From positions 9,771,817 through 9,835,816 of the forward strand of contig CATQJL010000001.1 of NCBI GenBank assembly GCA_958299035.1: a stretch of 64,000 nucleotides of DNA, in the 5' to 3' direction. Positions 34,401 through 45,860 of the stretch are shown here, piece by piece. Every line of letters begins with the position of its first letter. Position 1 is the first letter of the stretch. The notes below the pieces were generated by a model, which saw only the letters and a list, made by a program, of their open reading frames with translations, was not told where the DNA came from and ran no database searches. Both the position numbers and the translations under genes were made by a program. This DNA is from Cylicocyclus nassatus. Lineage: Eukaryota > Nematoda > Chromadorea > Rhabditida > Strongylidae.

Positions 34401-37138
34401 GGTAATGAGTTGTTTGAAGTCACCGATTATACCGTGCGTTATAATTTTACAGGATGCAACTATAAGTCGTGTGATATCTCATTGTTTTCCAGCAGATACG
34501 TCAAGATGTTTTCCATACCATCGAGTGGGTACGTATAAACTTTTCATACATTTTTTGACTCCTCAAACATGCTTGAAAACATCGAATCAATTACGAAAGA
34601 AAAAACATTTTTTACGTCTTCTGGTACAGATACAGGTCCTTACATATGAGCGGCTCCCAAATTCGTGTGGAGGCGGGTACGAACTTCCCTGATTTTAAGG
34701 ATAAACTCAACGAGAGAGTACGAAATACAATGCTATGTGGAGGTTTAACAAGTTTATCCTGAAAATCACAGAAGTCCGTAACCCGCCTTCACACGAATTT
34801 GGGAGCCGATGATATATTGATTGCTGCATAAGTGCGGCTTCTGTGAACTCAAAGATGCTCAAATCTTTGCTGCTTCCAGAAGAAGCGTGTTTACTGCGGT
34901 TTTGCTTAAGTTGTGAACGGCCAGTTGTCAAAATGTTTGAAGAATTGTATTTGAAGGTTTTTGCGACTAGTGACAGGTTTTCAGACAAGCTGTTGCTGTT
35001 TCGGGGATTCTATACTTACCTGAAGCCGGAAGAAGCCACTTTTTCTATAACGCCAAATTTGAAAATATTTTCTAGCATCTCGTCAAGATAGCAAGTTTTC
35101 AAGCGGAGGATATTTTTTCAGTGTCGATTATAAGAGATGGTGCAAGGCTGTTCAAGATGGATTAGGTGTACCGGGTGCTTTCGAGTTTCATCTTCCTGCC
35201 AAGGCACATATCTGCGAGATGCATTTTGCGGAAGGGAAACGCTATACCAGAGGCCTCATGCAAGTGAGCGTCAAATTTTTCAATGTTGCATTCTATCCAC
35301 CTCGTCATCGTCAATAGGATCCAAGCGTGTTCCGCAAGTTAGCACCCCATGGTGTTAGTGGAGTCCTTTCACGACTAGGACCGTTTCGTACTACCACGTG
35401 CGCTGTCGCTCAATGCTCCAATGCAAAAACTGAAACCCTTTGCATTTCTTTCCCGAAACCGGGTGTGTTTTCATTATTACAATCAGTCATTTCGAAATCG
35501 TCATCCATGCTACTATCCTGAAATTTCAGATGACAGCCTTCACACCAGATGGATCGAGTCTCTGCAAAGATATGATGAATCGTTCGCATATGATGGTAGC
35601 AAAAACGTCTGTTTAAAACATTTCTCGGTTAGTCGCTATGTATTTTTCCTCTTTATGTTTTCCTGCAGTAGTTGTTTGTAAGCTAGCGAAAAGGTTCGAA
35701 GCTATCTGCAGTTGTCTGCCACCATCTATGCAATAAGTCGCTCTTTCATGATTTTTTTTTCACTTCCTCCCTGCTATATCTTATCTAAGTTTTGATTACC
35801 TCATGATATATTCTCAGCTAACCGAGGAGAGTGGTATTGTTCCCGTCTTATACCTGGATGGTGATTCTGGTAAGATCATTCTCAAAATCATCTGCATAAG
35901 TTAGAATTGTATAATTTCAGAGTTGCAATCTGCCGGATCACGTGCGTCGCTGAAGAGGAAGAATGAAGTTGGCGGGTGAATTTTAGCATTCTTTCCATGA
36001 TTTTATTCGTATCACCAAGTCAGAAGTGCAGCAGAGGATTGGTTTATACTAGCTTGAAAGATTTTGACTGGGTGACCATCAACTTATTTTTTTGGTGTTG
36101 TGAATAATTCATTTGTAGGCTGGAGAACTTTGAAGAACCAGCGAAACGAAGCAAAGTCGATAGTCATGAAAATACCGACAGGTCGCACAGGTGAGTATAG
36201 TGGCCATAGCGAGTAGTAGAATCAAGGACTTGACGAACCAACATGGTTTCCTTCTTCATTTCCGTGAGCACAGCCTATGTAAGACTATGAGTGCAGTTTT
36301 TGATATCTGAAACCACGCCAGCCGCTCTTTCATGCATTGGTCGAACGATACTAAATCTTTTTCAACATTATAGCCCGTGGCTAGTGTGAGCGCTTTCGTA
36401 TCATTAGTTGGAAATAGTGTTTCGTATTTCAGTAATGATGCTGGCGAAACCGAGTCAGAGAAAAGCTGTTGCGCAGAAACTCTCCGCATAAGCGAGACTG
36501 TAGAACAAATCGAGAGGATGACTCATGTTGTTGAGAGCGTGATCGAACAGCTGCAGATCACTTGCAAGAACTATTACAAGGAGGTCAGTCTCAATTCATT
36601 CATTGACCATTTGTTGTAACTGACTTGCAGGCACTTTTAAAGATTTGTATATTTTGCTACTTATGAAATACCCTAAAATCCGGCATATAAGTCCTCCTAT
36701 CAGATAAGTCCACCCATCAGATAAGTCCGCTTTTTGACAAGGAAAATCGATGAATATGCACCATCGCGCCGCTAAGAGTCCTGCAGATAAGTTCGCTTTT
36801 TTTTTGTCGAAAAGGCGGACTTATAAGCCGGATTTTAGGGTAATTAGTTTTTCGTATATGCACTGTTTTTGGTCGTTTTTTTTCTTGGACTGAGATAGCA
36901 AGAAAATTTCTTATCTTTATTTCAGAAAGGTGAACTTGACCAGCATCTCAAATTTCAACTCTTCGACATTCTATCAGAGCTGAAGTCGCAGAAAGGAATA
37001 GTCCATTCGCTCGTGCGTTCACTCATACCCTCGTTCATTTTGTATGTAGAGCAGAGAAAAATAATTATTTTTCAGCGTCTAAGGCTTGAAGACACAGTGA
37101 AAGTACCAGAGAGGTTGGTGCGATGGACAATCGATTGA
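31410..37138 (+). CDS. Protein with three THAP (C2CH) zinc modules
   Basis: Fourteen exons were traced: 31410-31547, 31955-32018, 32084-32247, 32306-32384, 34453-34528, 35122-35263, 35318-35462, 35530-35627, 35818-35869, 35921-35975, 36119-36190, 36433-36583, 36927-37012, 37076-37138 (stop). THAP modules bind DNA through C-x(2-4)-C...W...C-x2-H. Module 1: CFVDGC, TLPSNVETALQW, ICSHHF, ALVPSL. Module 2: CNYKSC, KMFSIPSSGVDYKRW, ICEMHF. Module 3: CAVAQC, CISFPKPDDSLHTRW, VCLKHF. A basic stretch (EPAKRSKVD) could be a nuclear localisation signal, followed by a coiled coil (ETVEQIERMTHVVESVIEQL). Phases join across the 2-kb intron (32385-34452), so one gene is likely, but two genes are possible. 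The true start lies upstream of 31410 and was not found. The 32248-32305 intron has a weak GTTGGT donor. Multi-THAP proteins such as HIM-17 are known in nematodes. Confidence 0.78.
32692..33358. mobile_element. Mariner-type palindromic MITE in THAP-gene intron
   Basis: Ends CAGGGTGT...ACACCCTG, flanked by TA. Arms of about 130 to 170 bases include AATGTTTAGAACGTTTGAT and TTGCCTTGCTTCAGGTACCG. Confidence 0.8.
33359..34452. other. Rest of the large THAP-gene intron
   Basis: Holds a GC-rich patch (33440-33610), a short palindrome with CCACCCCAGGTGGCTCCC near 33840, and the strong hairpin at 34181-34234. No coding exon was recognised. Confidence 0.4.
34181..34234. repeat. Perfect 24-bp-stem hairpin
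   Basis: The arm 34181-34204 is exactly complementary to 34211-34234, with a 6-base loop CTCCGC. The ends read GGAAGTCGTATTTTGGGGTC. It is intronic and may be a tiny MITE. Confidence 0.85.
34651..34808. mobile_element. Inverted-repeat element in THAP-gene intron
   Basis: CGGCTCCCAAATTCGTGTGG at the left pairs with CACACGAATTTGGGAGCCG at the right; a second pairing is AGGATAAACT...AGTTTATCCT inside. Confidence 0.75.
36671..36840. mobile_element. MITE with CCCTAAAATCCGGC ends
   Basis: CCCTAAAATCCGGCATATAAG at the left and its near complement at the right are each flanked by TA. The inside repeats (AGATAAGTCC). It lies in an intron near the end of the THAP gene. Confidence 0.8.
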
Positions 37139-37176
37139 GGAGCAAGTTTTTGTGCGTTTATACTCTGTTAACTCTC

Positions 37177-37293
37177 AATAAATCTGAGATAGTCTGTTCA
37201 TACGTCTTCCTTGGAGATGGTATTCTTTACCGCAGATCATTACATATCCGACTATTACGCTGTCTATATTCCAACTCAATCTGTGTCTTCCAG
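37177..37293 (+). promoter_or_regulatory. Operon-like intercistronic region
   Basis: AATAAA at 37177-37182 (39 bases after the THAP-gene stop) is followed about 110 bases later by CTGTGTCTTCCAG immediately before the ALG13 ATG. A poly(A) signal and a splice acceptor separated by about 100 bases is the usual arrangement for a nematode operon with SL2-type trans-splicing. Confidence 0.6.
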
Positions 37294-38162
37294 ATGGCAT
37301 GTTTCGTTACCGTTGGAACCACGCGGTTTGATGAACTTGTGAACGAGGTAAGCGCGCAAACTCCCAAGGGAGTAGAATGGGTATATGTAACTCCTAGGTG
37401 CTGAGAGATGCTTGCATATCTGCACTGAGGTCTGCTGGTGTGAATAAAATCAAAATTCAAATGGGAGCTGGAGAATGGGATGCTGACATCAGGGAACGTG
37501 TTTTTGAAAATGTTATCAAGGACGAAGGAGTTATTGAGGTAAGTCAAGATTTCATTCGGGGTAGTTGCAAGGTCTGGGTTGATTTTATGTAGCACTGTTA
37601 TAGTATGGTGGATTGCCCATAGAATATTATCGATTCAAACCGGATATAAAAAAGGACATGGAGAATTCTATGGTGAGTTGTTTTGCCTTTGTCCTAAAAA
37701 ACATGGGTGTGGATTCGTGCCGGGGTTTTTTTTTTTGTTTCAGAAAGATGTGGAAGTGAGAAATGCGGTAGAGCCATGAATATCAAAAGTATTAGAATCT
37801 TTTTTGTGCAATTCCTGTCTTTAGGTGTTTATTATTTTGACTCTTTGATCGTGTTCGCCTATATTGTTTTTGATTGACTTCTATTGCAGTTAGTTATCGG
37901 ACATGCTGGCGCTGGAACATGTTTGGAATGTCTAAAGTTGAAGCGTCCTTTCATCGTTGTTGTCAATGAAGGCCTAATGGACAACCATCAACTGGAGCTT
38001 GCAAAGGAATTAGCTCGTGGCGAACATTTGTTGTATTGCACTGTCCCGCAGTTATCAAGTACAATCACTAATCCAATGCTGTTTAACATGAAACCTTTCA
38101 CACCTCCAGATCAAAGTTTAGTCGCCAGATTTATTGATCGCAGAATGGGTTTGACAGGATGA
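37294..38162 (+). CDS. ALG13: ALG13, UDP-GlcNAc transferase catalytic subunit
   Basis: Four phase-0 exons (37294-37347, 37398-37538, 37604-37672, 37890-38162) give 178 residues, close to the single-domain ALG13 of yeast and worms. ALG13 with membrane-bound ALG14 adds the second GlcNAc to dolichol-PP-GlcNAc on the cytosolic ER face. The N-terminal [16 protein letters not shown] is the GT28-like glycine loop region. The C-terminal half has [40 protein letters not shown] and GEHLLYC, the UDP-sugar binding signature. There is no tudor or OTU extension as in the long human form. The start directly follows TCTTCCAG, and AATAAA at 38245-38250 ends the transcript. Confidence 0.93.
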
Positions 38163-38704
38163 GAGCATTGATTGGCAAAATACCCCAATGAATAGACTAA
38201 TATCATTTTTTATTGTTCGAGAATGTGACCTAGTCATGGTGCCTAATAAACATTGTACTATGTCGTGCACTGTTATTTTTAGGTGTTAGCCTTTCGATAT
38301 ATGTTTTGTTTTGCATTGATTTTCCTCGTGGAGATGTTACACTTTGTCTCATTTGTAGTGTCCTAGCGTGAAGGGCACATCCGCTTCGCGTGGCGTCCAC
38401 GTGTGTTTGTTTCAAGCGGTCGATGGGGTGGGGGGGCTAAGGTGACAAATTGCAAACAATGCAAAATCAATATCTTCGTCTCACTTGCGCAATTCGCTTA
38501 TAGCATCGAGTCATGTTCCCCGTCCGCACCCTGCTAGAAACGCTGAATGCGAGACTGATGGGCCTCATATAGTACGCAGTCATTTGATCGGGGGTCTCGG
38601 CACGCGAAGTCTTCACGGCGCAGGTGCATAGCCGAACGCAAGGGGACATCGCATTTGAGACATACTTTGCACGCTTTCGCACACGAGTCTCGGTTTTTCC
38701 AGGT
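38163..38704. other. ALG13-TFIIB intergenic region
   Basis: It contains the ALG13 poly(A) signal, a G-run near 38430, and CTCGGTTTTTCCAG just before the TFIIB ATG, a possible trans-splice acceptor. No other gene is seen. Confidence 0.5.
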
Positions 38705-40264
38705 ATGACTTCTGTTGAGTGTCCTATTCATCCAAACGTTCATTTGGTTGAAGACCACCGAGCCGGTGACGTTATCTGTCCTGAATGCGGCCTCGTTGTT
38801 GGTGACAGGTAAGTGGAAAGTATTGAATCAGCCTTATATGGTCTGATAGTACGTTGTCTATCACTAGTACGCTGTTCTTCTGGCTGTTTTGCCTATCCAT
38901 TTCATGCCATTTTGATCATCACTCTGCTCAAGCTATTTTTTTCCTTCTAAGCAAATGAACATGGACATTATCCTTTCAAGTATAATCTTTACGAGTCTTG
39001 TTTGTCCACTTCGGAAATATATGGGTGATAGTTGATTCCAACTTCGAAATTGATTAACTTCACAATCATAAAAGCCCAATTTTTTTGGTATTATAGGCAT
39101 GAATGACATGACTGTTGTTTTAGGCTTGTTGATGTTGGTACCGAATGGCGTTCGTTCTCTAATGAACGTAGTGGTACAGATCCCTCTCGTGTAGGAGCCC
39201 CGGAAAATCCGCTGCTCAGCGGAGGTGATCTCTCGACTAGCATTGCTGTAGGATTTGGCGCAAGCGACAGTGATACCAGGTTAGTATCGCTAGATAAAAT
39301 GCCATGGTCAGCTGACTGTATGTGAGTTTCAGTCTTGCTAATGCACAGCGAAAGAGTATGAATAATACTGACCGTCAGATGACTCAGGCTATGAGCGTGA
39401 TCAGAGAAATGAGCGAAAGGATCCATCTTGCAAAAAGCATACAGGTATGAAATGCTTCAATATTTCTCCATGAAGCACTATAGAGATTCACTTCCAGGAT
39501 TTGGCTTCTAAGACCTTCAAGGATGTGTTGGATAGTAAAGCGCTGAAGGGAAAGAACAATGAGGCGCAAGCAGCAGCTTGCCTGTACATTGCTTGCCGAA
39601 AGGAAGGAGTGCCTAGGACATTCAAAGGTCAGTTTGCTCTTTTTTTCGCCACTAAAATTTTTATCACGTTTGGGATATGCACGTGAGTTTGAATGTTCCA
39701 GAAATTTGTGCTGTTTCCCGTGTATCGAAAAAGGAAATTGGACGTTGTTTCAAACTCATCATCAAAAGTCTTGAAACTAACCTTGAGCAGATCACTTCGG
39801 CGGATTTCATGTCCAGATTCTGTGGAAACTTGTCGCTACCAAACTCGATACAGGTGAGTGCTTATATCTGTTACTCGCTATCTGATATTAAAAATTTAGG
39901 CCGCTGCCACACGTATCGCAAAAAGAGCTGTGGAGATGGATCTTGTGGCTGGGTAAGTAGCTTTGAGTTCTTTTTGATTTACTTGTACCCAAATCACTTT
40001 TTCAGAAGGTCGCCGATTTCGATCGCTGCAGCAGCTATTTACATGGCATCACAAGCTTCCAGTGAAAAGCGTTCGGCGAAAGGTGGGTCTAACAAGTTTT
40101 CCGATATGTCATCAAATCGTGTATTTTTAGACATTGGGGAGATTGCTGGTGCCGCTGAAGTCACAGTAAAGCAAACTTACAAACTTCTCTACCCAAAAGC
40201 CGCCGAGCTTTTTCCGGAGGATTTCAAATTTGTTACTCCAATTGATCAGCTTCCTACTTCATGA
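38705..40264 (+). CDS. GTF2B: Transcription initiation factor IIB
   Basis: Eight exons join in phase: 38705-38808, 39124-39279, 39333-39444, 39498-39627, 39702-39853, 39900-39952, 40006-40082, 40131-40264. TFIIB bridges TBP-bound promoter DNA and RNA polymerase II. The N-terminal zinc ribbon is C-P-I-H...CPECG, with one His in place of a Cys as in other TFIIBs, followed by GLVVGDR. The B-reader/linker has [13 protein letters not shown]. The two cyclin folds follow: the first with [19 protein letters not shown] and [20 protein letters not shown], the second with [15 protein letters not shown] and [18 protein letters not shown]. Length of about 305 residues is normal. It is probably essential and single copy. 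Confidence 0.95.
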
Positions 40265-40936
40265 GCTACATATAGTTTGCTTTTTTTCATGCTTGTCTGT
40301 TCTAGCATCTTTACTTCTATGTTGCATCCCAGTTGGAAACATGTATTGGTTTACACTGGCAAACTTTATCTAAGCCAACACACTTTTCGAAGCATGTTTT
40401 ACTCATAGTTCGCTTAGGACTGTACATTTTATGTTTTTGTTTTTTTTTCAAAGCTCATGAAAGAAAAATGTCGCTGTTTTCTCATCTCATGCGGTGGTAT
40501 TTTTTTTTACTAATGGTACTTATGTTTTCAATAATGATTGCGTAGTTTTTTCATCTTAGCCAAGTCATAAAACAGCTTTCATAGTCCAATTCTCAGTGGT
40601 TTATATTCCAGCATCATATATGTTTGTGCTCTTGTTCCAAAAATCCCTTTTTCTGAAATTATTTGACGGGTGTGTCCAAACTTGCTATTATTAATGTAGA
40701 TTTGCTTATCATAAACTTCATAAACATGCAATATATGTTTCCTATGAAATGTTTGGTTTCGAACCAGGGCATAAAGTGGACTTGAGCTCTAACGTCAAAG
40801 TTCGTTCTCTGAGCCAGTTGGCTTCTCTAGTTTGGGTGCTGATATTTTCATGATCCAATGAGCTCGCAGCCTCTCCGTCTAGCTACCATCATTTTGGATA
40901 CTTTTACCCTCGTTCTCGAGAGTTAGCAGGTTCTAG
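40265..40936. other. No gene recognised
   Basis: T-rich 3' flank of TFIIB without a supported gene or repeat. Confidence 0.45.
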
Positions 40937-41283
40937 GGTTCCTTCATACCACGCCGAAGGACGCGGTGTGCTGCGGCGCGCGCCGCGGGGCCGCAACACG
41001 TGTCAGCACGCAGCAGCACGCCGCGTCCTGCTGCCAATGAAGTCGCAGGAAATTAGACGCTCACGGCAGCACAGCTTCGCCGGTTATGGATGTGCATCTA
41101 TATTTGCTGCACGTTCGTGTTCTCCAAGAAGTTCCTTCACAGCGAGCGAGCTTATATTTTCACTGCTACTGCAGCGGCGCACGCCGCAGGACGCGGCGTG
41201 CTGCCGCGTGCTGCGGGAGGCTGCTGCGACCTGCGGCGTGCGCCGCTGCATGCCGCGTCCTGCGGCTTAGTGTGAAGGAACTA
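40937..41283. mobile_element. GC-rich MITE of the GGGTTCCTTCATAC family
   Basis: Starts GGTTCCTTCATACCACGCCG and ends GGCTTAGTGTGAAGGAAC. The inside is full of CGCCGCGTCCTGC repeats. The element family recurs at 6.86, 45.71, 50.70 and 51.9 kb. Confidence 0.75.
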
Positions 41284-41404
41284 TAAGACTATTCAATATA
41301 GCTTGCACACAGGACACAAAGCGGACTGAGGCGAAGTCATGAGACATTGGTGATGGGTATATAGTCGTCCTCCCCCCACTAGACACTCAGCAGACGAATT
41401 CGAA

Positions 41405-42478
41405 TCTTATATATAAAGCTGAATGTCTGTTTGTCTGTCTGTATGTATGTATGTATGTATGTATGTATGTATGTACGTATGTTCCGAATAGAAAATTCCA
41501 TTTCTGAACCGATCCGGACCAAACTTGGCACACATACACTTCGGGCCCCGACGCGTGTCATAGGCTACTTTTCGTCATCGATCGATATCGATTTTATCGA
41601 TTTTTATCGATTTTTTTGCTGAGTTCACCTACGGGGCTGGGAGTTGGCACAGGGGGGTAATCGAGCATGGGGATTCCGAATACAATATTGGTTTTCAGGA
41701 TTATCGATTACTTTTATCGATTTTATCGATTTTTTGCAAAGTTTGAGCTACGGGGCTGGGAGTTCGCACAGGGGGGTAATCGAGCATGGGGATTCCGAAT
41801 ACAATATTGGTTTTCGGGATTATCGATTACTTTTATCGATTTTATCGATTTTTTTGCAAAGTTTGAGCTAGGGGGCTAGGAGTTGGCACAGGGGGGTAAT
41901 CGAGCATGCTGATCACTCCCAAGGGGGGTGATCAGCATGCTCGATTACACCCCTGTGCCAAATTCCAGCCCCCTAGCTCAAATTCTCAAAAAATCGACAA
42001 AATCGATAAAAGTAATGGACGATCTTGAAAACTAATATTGTATTCGTAATCTGCATGCTCGATTACCCCCTGTGCAAACTCCCAGCCCCGCAGATCAAAC
42101 TTTACAAAAAAAATCGATAAAATCGATAAAAGTAATGGACGATCCTGAAAACTAATATTGTGTTCGTAATCAGCATGCTCGATTACCCCCCTGTGCAAAA
42201 TCCCAGCCTCGCATGTCAAAATTTACAAAAAATCGATAAAATCAACAAAAGTAATCGATAATTCTGAAAACTAATATTGTATTCGGAATCCCCATGCTCA
42301 CTTCCCCCCCCCTGTGCCAACTCCTAGCCCTGCAGGTGAACTCTGCAAAAAAATCGATAAAAATCGGTAAAATCGACATCGATCGATAACGAAAAGTGGA
42401 CTGTGACACCCGCCGGGGCCCGAAGTGTATGTGTGCCAAGTTTGGTCCGGATACGGCGAAGCCGGGTAAGCCAGCTAG
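41405..42478 (+). mobile_element. Non-autonomous Helitron H1
   Basis: Starts TCTTATATATAAAGCTGAAT and ends GGGTAAGCCAGCTAG, with a CGGC-GAA-GCCG hairpin at 42454-42464, ten bases before the terminal CTAG. It lies between A and T with no target duplication. Inside are a TGTC/TGTA microsatellite, two copies of a 120-bp repeat rich in TTATCGATT, and a large internal palindrome centred near 41924. There is no Rep/helicase gene, so it depends on a partner. An empty version of its insertion site can be read at about 25867-25890. Confidence 0.8.
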
Positions 42479-44000
42479 TTTGAACTAAAGCACGCCGATT
42501 GCTGCAGAGCGCGGCACCTGCAGCTCTCACCTCAATCTCAAACAAAGTTTTTTGTTTTTCGCAGTGTTTCAATCTAATCTTTGAATGCTGACAGTTTTCT
42601 CAATTCGTATTGAAATTGTTGCTCTCATTTGAGCGATAAATTGTGCTCTATGCTCATTTCTTCGACTACGATTCCAAGTTGAACTTGAAAAAACGACTAG
42701 GTTTGTTGAGTTTGAAAGCTGGTGAAATTTTCCTCGGTTGCCTTGAAGTATTGCTTCATTCAACACTTCAAGTCACAAATATTCCATGCGCCTCGTTTTT
42801 CCAACCTTTCCTGAAAAGAGAGTAAAGAAGCGAGCTTGGTGGTACGAAACATTGCTAAGCAACAAAAACTCTCAAATTCTGATTACAGTCATCATTGAAA
42901 CAAAGGCAAATAATAATGCAACGACAATAAAAAACAAAAAAGCTGCATTAGCTTTCGACGCAGCTAGACTTCCGGGCCTGCGACAGCGGGTCTCAAAGGC
43001 GTAAAATTTGCAAAGCATCCGTCATCCCCGAGGAGACCGAATGGTACGTTCTCAGAGGCGAGTGTATATATTTAGGTATCGTAACCAATTGATTATTCAT
43101 TCACTATTTTGATCAGCTAATAAACTACTGAGCATTCCCCTGTGTCCGGTTCGACTCAACAGGCAAGGACTACAACAATCCGCAACACTGAATCCGGAAA
43201 TCCACATTCTAAGGCGCGGATACGGCGAGAACATGCGTTTTCCAAAGCCTTACAATTTGAAATTCGACGGTCGCCGCCAAGGCTGACAAGGGAAGGATAC
43301 TTGGTGACCGTGGCCTTTTACAATGTGAAGTAAACCAATAGATGTGCTTTGAAACGCTGATTCCAAATTTATGTTCATTGTCTGCGGTGCTACTCCCTGA
43401 ACGAAGGTATGGACTTTTTTCCATATTGATTTTGCGAAATTCAGGCAGTCAAAATCGTCGTATCCAGGCTTTTTAGACTCTGATGTTTCGGTGACAGTTT
43501 TCCTGAGCTTAACGTTAAGCTTTACTTTATCTGTACGCTCTGTTGTAGCGCGTAAGCGAACATTTCAACGATATTGGTGAATCCTGCATCAAAAGCAGTG
43601 CAAATTTTGGTGACAAGAAATGTTCATAACTTCTTTCAGAAGAGCGCACAGCAGATACCGAAAGCAGATTTGAAATCAGCGCTTCAAGATGCATTTATTG
43701 GTGTACGTTTCATTTCAAAACGCCACGGTCACCAAGTATCCTTTCCTTGTGAGACAGAGTCACTGCCTGATAGTTTTCCAACACGACTAATCATGACTAA
43801 CTATCACAACCGAAACTCTGCCCGAGCCCAAGAGCGGGGGGGGGGGAAGGTAAATGGGGAGTTGGCGAAGTTCGCCGTGCGGGCGCATTTTTTTTAGCGA
43901 GAGGAGGCCAAATCGACTTGTTGTGATGGCCTAGATAGTGGGCCTTATAGTAGATGTGAAGTGCCGTGCAACCTCAATTTTGGTGAGACACTGCCTTTAA

Positions 44001-44455
44001 AGCCAGTGTCCGGGCAAAAACTCGATTTTGAGATCTTGTGCTTACTTGGGCCCATTCACTACGCTGAATCCGAAAATGCACATTGTAGAGCGCGAAAATG
44101 GCGAAAAACGGCTCTAACACAGGAGGGAAATGAGCAGGTGGACGGGGTCCTCCCCACTGCGAATTCACGTTCCCGGTTTCCTGAGCGACCTTCTCGCTTG
44201 CGGTTTCAAGTCAATCTTTCGCACTTGACCGGTAGCGATGTTAAGACGGCTAGCGGAATCGAGAAAATCGCTCCGGGAGCTGGGAGCGTGAAATCGCACT
44301 TGGGAAAGCCCCGCCCACCTGCTGATTTTCCTCCTGTGTTAGAGCCCTTTTTCGCAGTTTTCGCGCTTTCCAATGTGGATTTTAGGATTCAGCATAGCGA
44401 ATAGGCACGTATAAGCACAAAATCTCAAAATCGAGTTTTTGCCCGGACACTGCCT
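44001..44455. mobile_element. TTAA-flanked MITE (copy at 48985-49439)
   Basis: TTAA at 43997-44000 and 44456-44459 flank AGCCAGTGTCCGGGCAAAAA and its near complement. The arms continue inward with CTCGATTTTGAGAT. Confidence 0.85.
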
Positions 44456-44610
44456 TTAAGATGACCTGGACATCGTTCGGCAATCGACTGTAACATGTCG
44501 ACGATATGCAACAACATGTCGGCAACACGTGTTGATGATAGATTCGAGGTCAACATGCTGATGCATGTTGCCAACATTTCAGCAAGCGTCCCGCAGGTCA
44601 GAGACTTACA

Positions 44611-45250
44611 GGGAGAGGATACGTAGTCGAAAGCACCAATCCAGATGAGACATATCATCTTAAAGCGCTTGAAACGCTGATTCTAAATCAGTTTCTAGTT
44701 GCAGAGCGGTTTTGTAGAAGGAGTTATGAGGGGTGTTCCTCTCTGCGGTCTCCCCTTGTCTATGAGCACTGTAGAGGAGTATCAGTTGATGGCAACTGGC
44801 CTAATGATAAGTAGCTTTGATGAAGACTACAGTAAGGATTATAATACTCGTATTACTTTGGTTTTTTCAACACTTCTAACTTCGATTAGCATTAATATCA
44901 TTAGAAATTTCAAGCATTAGGCCTCTAAAGCCATTTAGAAGCTCAGTTTTTGCAAAAACTGCGATAAAGTGCATGCAGAGGGGATTAAAACTTTGACACC
45001 CTCCTTATCAAGCAAGTCAAGCACTTACCACTAGCTCAGTTGCCACAGTTGGTACTTCTTTACAGTGCTCATATGTAAGGGGAGACCTGGTGGAGGGCGC
45101 TTCAACCCCAGAGGGAACCACCCCTCACAACTCCCTCTACAAAACCGCTCCGCAGCTAGAAACTGTAGATTTGGAATCAGCGTTTCAAGCGCTTTAAGAT
45201 GATATATGTCTCATCTGGATTGGTGCTTTCAACTAAGTATCCTCTCCTTC
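44611..45250. mobile_element. Inverted-repeat element (copy at 49595-50234)
   Basis: GAGGATACGTAGTCGAAAGC at the left pairs with GCTTTCAACTAAGTATCCTC at the right. The arms continue through ATGAGACATATCATCTTAAAG and CAGAGCGGTTTTGTAG. Confidence 0.8.
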
Positions 45251-45253
45251 TTA

Positions 45254-45455
45254 GGCCCCGGTCAGACTTCACGCGACTTAATCGTTGCGATCTAATCGCC
45301 AAGATTTCCATTCATTTTCATTTCACATTCAAAAATTTCGGTCTGGAAAAGTATCACAACCGAATGCAAGTTGATCGGCATGGAATGATGTTGTAACAGT
45401 TGTTTCGTCGCGATTTAGTCGCGACGATCAAATCGCGTGAAGTCTGCCCGGGGCC
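45254..45455. mobile_element. PIF/Harbinger-like MITE (copy at 50238-50439)
   Basis: TTA at 45251-45253 and 45456-45458 flank GGCCCCGGTCAGACTTCACG and its near complement. A three-base TWA duplication is characteristic of PIF/Harbinger elements. Confidence 0.75.
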
Positions 45456-45712
45456 TTAGAGCAGGGGTAGCGGCAATTGTGGAGTGGACGGTACGTGTGC
45501 CCTTGCGCGAAAGGCAACATATCCGTTGCCTTTCGCTCACTAGGCAAGTATCCGAACTTCCATCTCTTGATTGTTGTATAACATTTCACGAAACTACTGA
45601 GATTTGCGTTTGTTGTTTCGTCTGCTCGTCTGCCCTAGAGTAGGCGAAGCACTGACGACGTACGCCCGCAGCGGTTTTTGATAGCGAGAGAGTACAAAAA
45701 ACAATGCCCTGG

Positions 45713-45860
45713 AAGGGTTCCTTCATACTACGCCGCGCACGCCGCGTACGCCGCTGCAGCGCAATGGAAATATGCTCACGGCAGCAGAGCCCCACTTTTC
45801 TGATGTATCTCTATATTTGCTGCACATTCGTGTCCCTCAATAGTGTTCCTTCACATTATG
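45713..45860 (+). mobile_element. GC-rich MITE family member (copy at 50697-50844)
   Basis: Starts GGGTTCCTTCATACTACGCC, then CGCACGCCGCGTACGCCGCT. Its inner part (TCTATATTTGCTGCACATTC, then GTTCCTTCACA) resembles the element at 40.94-41.28 kb. Confidence 0.65.

Noticed and set aside
41420..41475. Microsatellite TGTC/TGTA as a CRISPR-like or telomeric array
   Set aside because: It is a simple tetranucleotide run inside the Helitron 5' region, without spacers.
43574..43897. 107-codon open frame in the duplicated spacer (copy at 48558)
   Set aside because: No recognisable domain, no splice context, and the copy is cut to 92 codons by a G-run length change.
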